Counted from the first letter of the stretch, positions 15,707 to 24,705 are shown. The stretch is 41,677 nucleotides of DNA from Thermodesulfovibrionia bacterium (GCA_020053105.1 JAGVNU010000088.1:1-41677); one strand, 5' to 3'. Program-made: numbers and translations. Notes: generated from the letters alone by a model not told the origin.

Positions 15707-16300
15707 TCAAGAATTCTTCAACATAGCTTTTTTATAGTATCTCAGGTCTTCAGCTAATCGCTCTATTATTTCTATTAGCTCAGTTTTTGTCCGGCTGGAC
15801 AGCCTTGCCATGACATTCCTTAAATCATGTCTACAGTACTGGTGCTCACAGATTTTATCTGATGATAGAATATTGAACATATGCCAGAGTTTGACCTCTT
15901 CAGCATATTCTTCTGTAAGATGATCCGGATTCTCGAATTTATTTCCAACAATTTTGACTTCTTTTACCGGGGGCGTCATATACGTGTTCCAGGGGGTTAC
16001 ATTCCTACCGGTTACGGGTATATGAAAGAACCACTCTCCTTCTTCAGGATGTATTACCAGAGCAATTTCTTTTTCATTATCTTCCATAAAAGTAACGATA
16101 TCTCCTTCGCATATAGGTTGCCTGCCTTCACTAGCCATTCCCATATATTGCATAAGTTCAATATCTTTAAAAGCAACCTTCGTATCATTAGCATCTTTAA
16201 AGATGACATATTGCTCTTCAAACGAAACTGAAAGAACACGTCTCATTTTTTCACTTTTCTTATCCCAGGCTCTGTATTTTACTTCTATGGCTTTTGGCAT
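15707..16300 (-). CDS. YopX-like phage/island protein with C-terminal extension
   Basis: The first 130 residues fit the YopX fold found in phage and plasmid proteins: VKYRAWDKKSEKMRRV at the start, IELMQYMG with EGRQPICEGDIVTF in the middle, and VKEVKIVGNKFENPDHLTEE at the end. A further 65 residues hold EHQYCRHDLRNVMARLSSRT and a helical end that I do not recognise. YopX proteins have no settled function. First gene of a three-gene minus-strand operon and a sign of phage-derived DNA in the island. Confidence 0.75.
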   Translation of the reverse strand: MPKAIEVKYRAWDKKSEKMRRVLSVSFEEQYVIFKDANDTKVAFKDIELMQYMGMASEGRQPICEGDIVTFMEDNEKEIALVIHPEEGEWFFHIPVTGRNVTPWNTYMTPPVKEVKIVGNKFENPDHLTEEYAEEVKLWHMFNILSSDKICEHQYCRHDLRNVMARLSSRTKTELIEIIERLAEDLRYYKKAMLKNS

Positions 16301-16409
16301 TGCTTAAAATAAATTACATATGAATCTAAAATCAATACTTATTAAGGTGCTGCAAAATACTGGGGCCAACGAAGAGATAAAAAATGATATAGAAACATCT
16401 GGAGATTAA

Positions 16410-16435
16410 AAGGCGGCCATATCAAAGACCGCCTT
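16410..16435. terminator. Hairpin AAGGCGG/CCGCCTT
   Basis: A 7-bp perfect stem (16410-16416 with 16429-16435) with a 12-nt loop. On the minus strand the stem is followed by TTTAATCTCC, a short T-run, so termination towards the left is possible. Confidence 0.4.
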
Positions 16436-16475
16436 GACATCACCTGTCTGCAAGGAAAGGATATGTGCATCATTA

Positions 16476-16512
16476 TATCGTAATATAGGTTACCGTAACT
16501 ATGATTACGATA
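16476..16512. repeat. 37-bp near-perfect AT-rich palindrome
   Basis: The outer arms TATCGTAAT and ATTACGATA are perfect, and the inner ATAGGTTAC and GTAACTAT pair with one bulge. It could be an operator or a cruciform-type site for the divergent or adjacent genes. It stands alone in the gap upstream of the YopX-like operon. Confidence 0.45.
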
Positions 16513-16608
16513 AATACAAGCGCACATAGTCTCTATCGGAGAAGTCTCTTTCTTTAAGGTCAAAAGCCTTAAGTCAGCTTTGCTGTGAAAATGCCAGTGT
16601 GCAGGTAA

Positions 16609-17127
16609 TGCTCTTCTTCTCCTTTGACGCTGGAAAGCCTTTCACAGCCGCATCCATCAATACCTGCAAATCCCCTCATAGCCGAGGCGTTTTATTTGAC
16701 AAAATATATTGAAAAGGCAGGCTCCGGAATACTGGACATGATCGCGCTATGTAAAGAGGCGGGACTTTAGGAACCAAAATTTCGCCAGAGTCGCGGACAA
16801 TTTATACAGATACTTGGGGCGCCGCCACATTGTAACTACCCCGGTGGTCACCGGGGAAGTTACCGGGGAAGTCGGCACCAGGCTGGAACTAGGTTGCTAT
16901 TTTGCGTAAGTGCATGATTGAAAACTGAATTACTGAGCTTATGACCATAGCAAAGCGCACTGACCGCACCAAGTTCAGGCACCAAGTCCTTAATCCGCTG
17001 ATAGAGGACGGGTTACTTTAAATGACCATTCCCGACAAACCCACAAGCAGCAAACAGAAATACCGGCTGACAGAGAAAGGGCGGGCCCTCCTGAAAAAAC
17101 AAACAAAGCAGGCTGGCGGCGATGAAT
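16609..17127 (+). pseudogene. C-terminal remnant of an AlbA_2/HATPase_c_4-type regulator (RecG-related family)
   Basis: Fragments in two frames read as one decayed protein end. LTLESLSQPHPSIPANPLIA then EAFYLTKYIEKAGSGILDMI correspond to the conserved ATPase-like part of AlbA_2/DUF4062 proteins. PVVTGEVTGEVGTRLELG is the typical VTGEVTGEV linker, and RTDRTKFRHQVLNPLIEDGL, MTIPDKPTSSKQKYRLTEKG is the winged-helix end. In-frame stops replace a residue after KEAGL (TAG, about 16769) and the residue before MTIPDKP (TAA), and the frame shifts near 16841. The probable N-terminal remnant is at 12810. Dead gene. Confidence 0.75.
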
Positions 17128-17433
17128 AGTAAAATGGAAGCACAAATGAAAGAACTCGTTCAGGCTATTGGCGAACTTGCATCGGCACGGCAGCAGCTTG
17201 CGCGTAAAGCTGAACAGCAGTATGCGCTTGAAGGTGAAGCCATATTTCAATCTCAATGCCGTGATCCCAAGCAAATCGAGCGGCTGCTTGACGACATGCT
17301 CGATTTTTGCTTTAATGAGCAGATGCTGCTGTGGTATAAGAAACTCTGCCGCTATTATTTCGAAATAGACCCCGCTGCGACGGTTTCATGTGTCAACGCC
17401 TATCGTGACATATGGGATGACATAAGAAGTTAG
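17122..17433 (+). CDS. Hypothetical protein, 103 aa
   Basis: The ATG overlaps the last codons of the AlbA_2-type remnant (GATGAATAG), the kind of overlap seen in operons, so this may originally have been the partner gene. The product is acidic and helical, with a coiled-coil-like start (EAQMKELVQAIGELASARQQ) and an aromatic end (LWYKKLCRYYFEIDP). No family recognised. If it was a partner of the dead upstream gene it may no longer have a function. Confidence 0.55.
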   Translation: MNSKMEAQMKELVQAIGELASARQQLARKAEQQYALEGEAIFQSQCRDPKQIERLLDDMLDFCFNEQMLLWYKKLCRYYFEIDPAATVSCVNAYRDIWDDIRS

Positions 17434-17547
17434 TTGAGCAGAACGTATAGATCGACCATGTTCAAATTGGCTGGTAGCTGAAGATTGCCTTTCCGCCTTT
17501 CGAGCTTTCCTGCTTAGGATCTTTTGCCCTATTTTTGCAGTATTTTC

Positions 17548-17577
17548 TTGCTGTTTAGCCGGATGTCAGATTATAAT
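17548..17577 (+). promoter_or_regulatory. Probable promoter of the type I restriction operon
   Basis: TTGCTG (17548-17553) and a perfect TATAAT (17572-17577) with an 18-bp spacer. It is the best sigma-70 match upstream of the seven-gene operon that begins at 17706, with a leader of about 120 nt. Confidence 0.5.
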
Positions 17578-17705
17578 CATGCAAGGGTTTTTTAAGGGGA
17601 AAAGGTTAGAGCGATACTGAGATTAAAAATATCCGTCTTCATGAGTAAAATACAGTGCGAGAAAGGATAGTGAGGATCGAGGAAGGGATAGAAAAGAGGG
17701 GAAAC

Positions 17706-18389
17706 ATGAAATCTAAAAGTCTTGTGATAAAGAGATTGGAGAATATTTCAAAGGATGTCTTCAAAAAGCATTCCGAGTTGATCACGAGGCTCGTCGGTAA
17801 TACACATGGTGTTTATGCCCTCTATGACGGAAGCGAGCTTTACTATGTTGGCAAATCCACGGACTTAAGGAACAGAGTAAACCACCACCTTCGTGACAGA
17901 CATCTTGCAAGCTGGACGCACTTCAGTCTCTACCTTGTGCGCGATGAAGCGCATATACATGAAATAGAGTCCCTCCTTATAAGGATCGCAAACCCCAAAG
18001 GTAACAGGAAGCTTTACAAGAGTCAGTCCGGCGACACCCTGAAGCAGGAGCTTGTAACAATGCTGAAGGAGAAGCATAAAGATGAGATCGATTCAATCGT
18101 CGGCAGGAGAGGTAGCAGACCCTCAAAAAAGAAAGGTAATTCAAAACACCCAGACACTCTCGTAGGCTTAGTGAAGAACAAGGCAACGCTTTACCGGGCT
18201 TATAAAGGGAAGGAGTATAAGGCTATCCTGACGGGGAAGGGGATTATTAAATTAGGGAATAAAAAGTTCACAAGCCCATCAGGTGCAGCTTTATCTGTTG
18301 TTGATAGTGGTCAAGTCAATGGTTGGAATTTCTGGTATATTAAAAACGCAAACGGGGAGTGGGTGAGGCTGGGTGAGTATAGGGGATAG
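17706..18389 (+). CDS. GIY-YIG nuclease-like protein with C-terminal RAMA (DUF4357-like) domain
   Basis: 227 aa from the ATG at 17706, which has GAGGGG upstream; a GTG 51 bases earlier is in frame but has no site. Residues about 33-100 form a GIY-YIG-type domain: GVYALY and YYVGK are the two signature strands, Arg-55 and a Glu in HEIESLL fit the catalytic positions. Residues about 150-227 match the RAMA (restriction enzyme adenine methylase associated) domain: LYRAYKGKEYKAILTGKG, FTSPSGAALSVVDSG, NGWNFWYI. RAMA is thought to read modified DNA. It is 8 bp upstream of hsdM, so it is probably an accessory nuclease or DNA-binding factor of this restriction system. Confidence 0.8.
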   Translation: MKSKSLVIKRLENISKDVFKKHSELITRLVGNTHGVYALYDGSELYYVGKSTDLRNRVNHHLRDRHLASWTHFSLYLVRDEAHIHEIESLLIRIANPKGNRKLYKSQSGDTLKQELVTMLKEKHKDEIDSIVGRRGSRPSKKKGNSKHPDTLVGLVKNKATLYRAYKGKEYKAILTGKGIIKLGNKKFTSPSGAALSVVDSGQVNGWNFWYIKNANGEWVRLGEYRG

Positions 18390-18397
18390 AATTAATT

Positions 18398-20377
18398 ATG
18401 ACTACCGTATTGAATAAAGCCAAATTAAACAACCTTGCAGATGAAATCTGGAAATCTGCCGAACGATTGCGCGGCAAGTTCAAAGCCTACGAATACCAAA
18501 ATGTTGTTCTTCCGATCATCGTGATCCGCCGCCTTGAGTGCGTGCTGATTAAGTGGCGGGAGGACAAGGCAGCAGAGGTTAAGGCCAAGAGGCCAAAGCT
18601 AACCGAGAAGGAGCTTGCGAAGCTTGTGAAGGGGCTGGAGACAAGCACGGCGCCTTATTCAAACAAGACCGACTGGACTCTGCGCCGGGTCTACGAGGAA
18701 GATCATACGCTGCTTGAAGAGAATTTCCGAGCGTATATCAACGGATTCTCGAAGAATGTCGACGACATCATCGAGCATTTCAACTATCGGGCCACCATCG
18801 GTCAGATGGTAAAGAACAACCGCCTCGCTCCGATCCTCAACCAGTATAGAGAGTTGGAACTGGGGCCGGACAAGCTCTCGCCGCTGGAGATGGGCTATAT
18901 CTATGAAGAGTTATTGCGGCGTTTTTCTGAGCAGAGCGGTGAGGAGGCAGGAGAACATTTTACGCCGCGCGAGGTGATCCGGCTGATGGTGGAATTGCTT
19001 GATATTCCGATTCCGGACAAACATATTTCAATCTATGACCCAGCATGCGGAACCGGCGGCATGCTGTCCGTAGCTAAAGAACACCTGCTCGACCGCGCTA
19101 ATACGGATAAAGAAAAGGCCAAGGTCGAGAAGTTTGTTACCGTGCACGGGCAGGAGATGTCACCGACCAACTATGCCATCTGCCAGGCTGACCTTCTAAT
19201 CAAGGATGACAAACAGGCCAAGGTATATCTCGGCAACTCTCTTATCCTGCACGACCCTCACAGCAAGGAGCCGGGTGACCAGTTGCCCGAATCAAAGTTC
19301 CGGTTTGACTTCATGCTATCCAATCCACCCTTTGGCGTGACCTGGGGCGGCAAAGACGGATACGAGACTGAAGCGCGCAAGCTGGAGAAGACACGTTACC
19401 GGGCCGGGATGCCTCGCGTGAACGACGGTGCGCTGCTCTTCCTGCAAACAATGCTTGCCAAGATGAAGGAGCCGGAAAAGGGCGCAAGCCGCATCGCTAT
19501 CATCTTTAATGGCTCGCCGCTTTCTAACGGCGACTGCGGTTCCGGTGAAAGCGAGATCCGCCGCTGGATTCTGGAGAATGACTGGCTCGATGCGATCGTC
19601 ATGCTCCCCGATCAGCTCTTCTATAACACCGGCATTTTCACTTACGTCTGGCTCCTGCGAAACGACAAGCCGGCCGAACACAAGGGACGCGTGATGTTGA
19701 TTGATGCCCGCCAACAGTTCGAGAAGGAGCCGAAGTCATTTGGCAACAAGAGAAACCGTAGCACCGACGCTCACCGTGCCTGGATCGAAGAACGCTACCG
19801 CGACGGTTGGAAGAAGGGATATTCGGATGAAAACGTTAAGATTTTCCAGCGAGAGGACTTTGCCTATCACAAAGTCAGCGTCGTCTTCTGGCAGTTCGAC
19901 GAAAACGATCAACCGGCGACAATAACAGAACCTTATGAAAAAGCCTTTACCGCCGCGAACCTTAAGAAAGAGCAGGAGTTTTACGAAAGCGAATTGACTT
20001 TCAGAGTGCGAATGAAAGATGTCAAAAACGATAAAACTGAGACGCTCACAATCGGCCCAAAGGATAACACCCCAAAGAAGTTCAAAGAGCTGATGAAAGA
20101 CTCTCCGGAAATCATCTCCGTGGAATGGACGCACCGCCATTACGTGAAGGATGACGAGTACATCCCGCACGGAGAGGACATAGAAGCTTTCCTGAAACGC
20201 GAGATCGCCAAGCCGATCATCCGCTGGAACGACAGCCCACAGCTCGGATATGAGATTCTTCCAAACAAGTATTTTTTCCGTTACCAGAATCCGACGCCGG
20301 CGCATGACATTCTTGCAGAGTTCTGGAAACTAGAAAATAAGGCGGAGAAGATGTTAAAGGGGCTGGAGGGTATATGA
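18398..20377 (+). CDS. hsdM: Type I restriction-modification system methyltransferase subunit HsdM
   Basis: N6-adenine DNA methyltransferase subunit, 659 aa. An N-terminal HsdM_N helical domain (NLADEIWKSAERLRGKFKAY onwards) is followed by the N6_Mtase domain: SAM-binding DPACGTGGML at about residue 214 and catalytic NPPFG at about 309. The C-terminal 170 residues (EEYPY-like region with TLTIGPKDNTPKKFKELMKD) are longer than in the 500-aa EcoKI-type subunit and resemble larger HsdM proteins of the type IC/ID kind. The stop overlaps the hsdS start by 4 bp (ATGA). GC content is higher than the flanking island genes, suggesting the RM genes have their own origin. Confidence 0.95.
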   Translation: MTTVLNKAKLNNLADEIWKSAERLRGKFKAYEYQNVVLPIIVIRRLECVLIKWREDKAAEVKAKRPKLTEKELAKLVKGLETSTAPYSNKTDWTLRRVYEEDHTLLEENFRAYINGFSKNVDDIIEHFNYRATIGQMVKNNRLAPILNQYRELELGPDKLSPLEMGYIYEELLRRFSEQSGEEAGEHFTPREVIRLMVELLDIPIPDKHISIYDPACGTGGMLSVAKEHLLDRANTDKEKAKVEKFVTVHGQEMSPTNYAICQADLLIKDDKQAKVYLGNSLILHDPHSKEPGDQLPESKFRFDFMLSNPPFGVTWGGKDGYETEARKLEKTRYRAGMPRVNDGALLFLQTMLAKMKEPEKGASRIAIIFNGSPLSNGDCGSGESEIRRWILENDWLDAIVMLPDQLFYNTGIFTYVWLLRNDKPAEHKGRVMLIDARQQFEKEPKSFGNKRNRSTDAHRAWIEERYRDGWKKGYSDENVKIFQREDFAYHKVSVVFWQFDENDQPATITEPYEKAFTAANLKKEQEFYESELTFRVRMKDVKNDKTETLTIGPKDNTPKKFKELMKDSPEIISVEWTHRHYVKDDEYIPHGEDIEAFLKREIAKPIIRWNDSPQLGYEILPNKYFFRYQNPTPAHDILAEFWKLENKAEKMLKGLEGI

Positions 20378-21123
20378 GTGATAAGAAGGCAATGGAAAAT
20401 CCTCTGGCTCCTTGGGCAAACGGGCTGCCAACTGGTTGGACAGTATGCCGTCTTGATGCAATTGCTGACGTATTCTTCAGTAACGTCGATAAACACACAG
20501 TTGACGGTGAGATTTCTGTGCGACTTTGCAACTACGTAGATGTCTATAAAAACGAGCGCATTACTGCGGCTATTGAATTCATGGAAGCGTCTGCCGAGTC
20601 GCGTGAGATTAAGAAATTCCAGATTCGGAAAGGTGACGTTTTGGTAACCAAAGATTCTGAAGAGGCAGATGATATTGCTATTCCTGCGCTGGTAGTAGAA
20701 GATATGCCTGGTGTGATTTGTGGTTATCACTTGGCGTTGATTCGACCACGCTCCAATAGAATTACTGGCGATTTTATAGCTTGGGCACACAGATCGAAAC
20801 AGTTCCGCGCTCAGTACGAAGCCAAAGCCGTTGGAGTTACTAGATTCGGCTTATCGCAATATGCATTTCGGTCGGCCTTAATAACCGTTCCCCCAAGACC
20901 AGAACAGGAGCATATCAACAGGTTTCTGGACCATAGTTGTGCCGTAATCGATGCCGTTGCGGCTCTTGCCACCCCGAAGGATGAGACAAAGTTGTTGAAT
21001 GGAATACTGAATCAGCAAATGAAGACTCTACGCGCCTATAGGAATTCCCTCATTCATGAATGTATCACTGGCCAGCGGCGGATTACTGAAGCCGATCTGA
21101 ATCGAGTGAGGGCATATGGCTAA
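20374..21123 (+). CDS. hsdS: Half-length type I restriction specificity subunit HsdS (single TRD)
   Basis: Specificity subunit of 249 aa, whereas usual HsdS has two target-recognition domains and 400-450 aa. A single TRD (LPTGWTVCRLDAIADVFFSN to AFRSALITVPPRPEQEHINR) is followed by one conserved helical spacer ending YRNSLIHECITGQRRITEAD, a typical HsdS end. Half-size subunits of this kind are known to dimerise and recognise palindromic bipartite sites. There is no sign of truncation by a stop inside a second TRD: the stop is followed directly by the overlapping hsdR frame (8 bp overlap). Starts with ATG overlapping hsdM by 4 bp. Confidence 0.9.
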   Translation: MSDKKAMENPLAPWANGLPTGWTVCRLDAIADVFFSNVDKHTVDGEISVRLCNYVDVYKNERITAAIEFMEASAESREIKKFQIRKGDVLVTKDSEEADDIAIPALVVEDMPGVICGYHLALIRPRSNRITGDFIAWAHRSKQFRAQYEAKAVGVTRFGLSQYAFRSALITVPPRPEQEHINRFLDHSCAVIDAVAALATPKDETKLLNGILNQQMKTLRAYRNSLIHECITGQRRITEADLNRVRAYG

Positions 21124-24046
21124 GAGCAAGAAGCCTCCGGAGCTAACCTTCCAGCAACACATCGCTGACTTCCTTATAAGGGTTCACGGCTATAGTGTGC
21201 TCGAACAGGCTGACATCACTGATACCGAACACTGCATTGCTGAAGACCAGCTCTGGGCCTTTCTCAATGCCACGCAGGCCGACCAGCTCAAGAAGCTGAA
21301 AGATGACTACGGCACCGATGCGCGGGAGGAGGTGCTCCGTGCGCTACGCAAGGAACTGGAGCACACTCCTTTATGGATGATCCTCCGCCACGGACTGAAA
21401 GTGCGCGGTTTGGAATTCCGTCTCTTCTATCCCAAGCCCCGCTCCAGCGAGAGTGCAGCTTCGAAGAAGCACGGTGAAAACCGCATTACTTTCCGGCCGC
21501 ATTTCTATTTTGGCGAGACGAATGAGGAAATCGATCTCGTCTTTTTCTTAAATGGCCTGCCCATAGTGGCGCTTGAAGTGAAGCATGAAAAGAACCAAAA
21601 CGTGCATGACGCTGTTGCGCAGTTCGCAGCGCGCGACCACGCTTGCCGGATATTCCAGCATCCATTCCTCTATCTTGCGGCAGACACCGGCGACGTGATG
21701 TCAGCAACAGATCCACGGAGGGCAGAGAACTTCCTTTGGCACAACACCGGGCTGACTAATGCTCCGCTGACTGAGGGCGAGTATCCGGTCGAGTTTCTGT
21801 ACCGCGAGGTGTTGTCGAAGGACCAGTTGCTGGAGCTGTTGTCGTTCTTTCTGGTGCGCGTGCCCAAGCGGGACGCGGAGGAGGACAAGCCGGAACGGCC
21901 CGCATCCACCATTCTGCCCCGCTACCATCAGAGTCGTATGGTGCGGAAGGTAGCCGACGATGCCGTGGCGCATTTCTCGGCGACCGGTGACATCGGCAGG
22001 AAGTACCTGATCAACCACTCAGCAGGGAGCGGCAAGACGCTCTCGATCTGCTGGCTTGCCGACCGGCTGCACAGCCTTTTCAAGCCTGACACCAACGACA
22101 AACTGGTGGACGTGGTGTTTATCCTGACTGATCGCAAGACGCTTGACACTAATATCCGGGAGGATATTGAGAAGTTCACCCATCTGAAAGACGTTGTGGG
22201 TCTCGCGCGCAAGGCCGACGACCTGCCGCGTTTTTTGAAGGAGCGCAAACCTATCATTGTCACTACGCAACAGAAGTTCGCCTGGGTGCTGGAGGAGATC
22301 GAGAAAAAGCCGGAGTTGAAAGACCTGCGCGTTGCGTTTCTGATTGATGAAGCCCATCGTTCTCAGGAAGGCCAGATGGGAGTTGCCATCCGCGTACCAT
22401 TCCGCACGTCGGACGATCCCGACGCAGAGGATTCGACGGATGAAGGACAGGACGACGAAGAGAAAGTCGCCCGGATCATCCGTGAACATGACCGTAACCA
22501 GCTTTTTGTCGCTTTTACCGCGACCCCGGCCCCTGCAACTGTGACCCTATTCGGCGCACCTTTCGACACCTATACCGAGGCTGAGGCCATTGCCGAGGGG
22601 TATATCGTGGACGTGGCGGCCAGCATCATTTCTTATAAGACGCTCTACAATCTTCATTGCCCTATTGTGCCCAAGCCGGATGAAGAGAAGCTCTACCCGA
22701 AGGGCGTTGTCGCAAAGGCGTTGCAGAACGTGGCGTTTCAGGATGACGGGCTGATCCAGTATAAGGCTGAGGTGATGCTTCGCATCTTCGAGAAGGATGT
22801 AAAGCCGCTCATTGGCGGGCGAGCGAAGGCAATGATTGTGACGACCTCACGTGTGGCAGGCCTGCGGTACTTCAGGATTATTCAAGAGAAGCTTAAGGAG
22901 CGCGGAGCGGACTATAAGGCGCTCTACGCCTTCTCGGATTTCGTGCATCCGGCGACCAACGAGGCAATCAGTGAGCATGCGGTGAATGAATTAAGCGACG
23001 GAGAGCTGATTGAGGATCGTTTTGAAGGAGACGCCTATCGTCTTATGATCGTAGCCAACAAGTTCCAGACCGGGTTTGACCAGCCGCTGCTTGCCGGTAT
23101 GTTTCTCGACAAGCCGGTGGTTGACCGCAATGCGGTGCAGACGGTATCGCGACTGAACCGGTGTTACGAAGGCAAGAAGGACGTAGTGGTCGTGGACTTT
23201 ACGAATAATGCTTCGGCGATCCTCAAGGCATTTGCGAAGTATCGTAAGGGTACGCCCTTTGAACCGGAGGAACCTGACCCTGAGTTGTGCACCAGACTGC
23301 ATGCGGAAATTCTTGCTGCCGGCGTTTTTACGCAAGACGATGCGCATGCCTTTGTGAAGTTGGCCGCAACCGGTACAGACGCCCAGGTCCAATTTGCCAT
23401 CAACGGACTGCGCGTGCGGTTTCAGACGAAACTTTTATCGCTTGACGACCGGAAGTCTTTTGTCTACCTGCTCGCCCGTCTGGTAAAGAGTTTCCATTTC
23501 CTTACGTGTTTTTTCACGTATCCTGACGAGATTAAAGAGTTCGTCACCTTCGCTGAATATGTTGGCCCACAGCTCATTAAACAGGGGAGCGTGTCTGAAC
23601 TGATGAAGCAGATCCGACAGACCGAGGTAGTCAAGGCAGCTGTTGAGTATCAGGGAGAGGTGCGCGCTACTGGCGGCGAAATAAAGCTCCGGCCAGGCAG
23701 AGGGAAGAAGGGGGCTGGCCCACCGCCTCGGAAAGTCTCTGTGCAAGACATGATCGACGAGATACGGTCGAAATTCACTATCAGCGATGAGGAAGCACTG
23801 TATATCAAGCAGGTCACCGAAGAAAAAGCTGCGGACCCGATCATTCGAATCACAGTGCAGACCCATCGTGAAGACCGCGTCTATCTCGAAGGCGCATACC
23901 GAGGCCAGGTAAACGGAGAGATACAGAATAAATATAATGAATTGGCAAGATATGAGGAACTGGCTGATCCAAAATATACGGATACAGGAGGTATTTTCGA
24001 CATTATGTCCGTTACGGTGATCCATCACCATTTGGCGGCTGCATGA
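21116..24046 (+). CDS. hsdR: Type I restriction endonuclease subunit HsdR
   Basis: 976 aa. The N-terminal PD-(D/E)xK nuclease has EIDLVFFLNGLPIVALEVKH (the EVK of motif near residue 154). The SF2 translocase follows: Walker A AGSGKT near 304, DEAH box LIDEAHRSQEG near 411, TATPAP near 465, and a C-terminal helicase half with ANKFQTGFDQPLL and TVSRLNRCYEGKKDVVVVDF. The C-terminus is the HsdM/S-binding helical part. The gene overlaps hsdS by 8 bp and the radC-like gene by 4 bp. The complete and undamaged set argues that the restriction system is active. Confidence 0.96.
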   Translation: MAKSKKPPELTFQQHIADFLIRVHGYSVLEQADITDTEHCIAEDQLWAFLNATQADQLKKLKDDYGTDAREEVLRALRKELEHTPLWMILRHGLKVRGLEFRLFYPKPRSSESAASKKHGENRITFRPHFYFGETNEEIDLVFFLNGLPIVALEVKHEKNQNVHDAVAQFAARDHACRIFQHPFLYLAADTGDVMSATDPRRAENFLWHNTGLTNAPLTEGEYPVEFLYREVLSKDQLLELLSFFLVRVPKRDAEEDKPERPASTILPRYHQSRMVRKVADDAVAHFSATGDIGRKYLINHSAGSGKTLSICWLADRLHSLFKPDTNDKLVDVVFILTDRKTLDTNIREDIEKFTHLKDVVGLARKADDLPRFLKERKPIIVTTQQKFAWVLEEIEKKPELKDLRVAFLIDEAHRSQEGQMGVAIRVPFRTSDDPDAEDSTDEGQDDEEKVARIIREHDRNQLFVAFTATPAPATVTLFGAPFDTYTEAEAIAEGYIVDVAASIISYKTLYNLHCPIVPKPDEEKLYPKGVVAKALQNVAFQDDGLIQYKAEVMLRIFEKDVKPLIGGRAKAMIVTTSRVAGLRYFRIIQEKLKERGADYKALYAFSDFVHPATNEAISEHAVNELSDGELIEDRFEGDAYRLMIVANKFQTGFDQPLLAGMFLDKPVVDRNAVQTVSRLNRCYEGKKDVVVVDFTNNASAILKAFAKYRKGTPFEPEEPDPELCTRLHAEILAAGVFTQDDAHAFVKLAATGTDAQVQFAINGLRVRFQTKLLSLDDRKSFVYLLARLVKSFHFLTCFFTYPDEIKEFVTFAEYVGPQLIKQGSVSELMKQIRQTEVVKAAVEYQGEVRATGGEIKLRPGRGKKGAGPPPRKVSVQDMIDEIRSKFTISDEEALYIKQVTEEKAADPIIRITVQTHREDRVYLEGAYRGQVNGEIQNKYNELARYEELADPKYTDTGGIFDIMSVTVIHHHLAAA

Positions 24047-24705
24047 AACGACCTTTCGACAAGATACCGAAGCATGAGAGGCCGCGCGAAAAGCTGATAG
24101 CTCGCGGGGCCAAGTCATTAACTGATCAAGAACTGCTCGCCATACTTCTTGGTAAAGGCACTCCAAAGATGGATGTGATGACCTTGGCAGGTAAGCTCGC
24201 CAAAGTCATAGACGAATGCGGACTTGAACTACGCCCGGACGATCTTGTATCTTTCGAGGGTGTGGGAGACGCTAAATCGACACTCATACTCGCAGCAATA
24301 GAGTTCGCACGCCGCAGAATAAAGCCTGAAGGATCGAAAATCGAGACACCAGCTGACTTGCTGCCAATGATTCGTCATTATGCTGACCGCAAGCAAGAAC
24401 ATTTCATAGCCGCTTCGATTAATGGCGCTAACGAGGTCATGAACATTCGAGTCGTATCAATTGGATTGGTAGACAGATCTGCCGTTCATCCGCGCGAGGT
24501 GTTTGCTGATGCACTTGCTGATAGGGCAAGCGGGGTGATCGTTGCCCATAATCATCCAGCCGGAGCTCTTGAGCCGTCAGCATGGGACATAGAGATCACA
24601 AAGCAGCTGAAGGCTGCCGGTGATATTGTAGGTGTTACTTTGCTGGATCATATCATTTTCAACCTTAAGGGGTATTATAGTTTTCTAGAAGAGGGCTTAT
24701 TATGA
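24043..24705 (+). CDS. radC: RadC-family (JAB/MPN+) protein
   Basis: 220 aa, normal RadC length. Begins with the helix-hairpin-helix region (DQELLAILLGKG, FEGVGDAKSTLI) and continues with the JAMM metal site HNHPAGALEPSAWD (about 169-182), preceded by the conserved glutamate region. RadC proteins are frequent on islands and near restriction systems; they are not true recombination repair factors and their substrate is unknown. Overlaps hsdR by 4 bp and darT by 4 bp, so expressed with them. Confidence 0.92.
   Translation: MKRPFDKIPKHERPREKLIARGAKSLTDQELLAILLGKGTPKMDVMTLAGKLAKVIDECGLELRPDDLVSFEGVGDAKSTLILAAIEFARRRIKPEGSKIETPADLLPMIRHYADRKQEHFIAASINGANEVMNIRVVSIGLVDRSAVHPREVFADALADRASGVIVAHNHPAGALEPSAWDIEITKQLKAAGDIVGVTLLDHIIFNLKGYYSFLEEGLL

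Larger units (their letters stand above)
16301..16608. other. 308-bp gap with a terminator-like hairpin and a 37-bp palindrome
   Basis: No gene seen. It contains the hairpin at 16410-16435 and the palindrome at 16476-16512, both listed separately, upstream of the YopX-like operon. Its right edge joins the C-terminal remnant of the AlbA_2-type gene. Confidence 0.4.

Noticed and set aside
16765..17020. In-frame TAG and TAA in the AlbA_2-type sequence as possible recoded stops
   Set aside because: A frameshift and a lost N-terminus accompany them, and no recoding element is seen, so simple decay explains it.
19736..20305. 189-aa ORF on the minus strand within hsdM, and a 243-aa one at 23435-24166 within hsdR
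   Set aside because: Antisense shadows of strongly supported genes, without own domains or ribosome sites.
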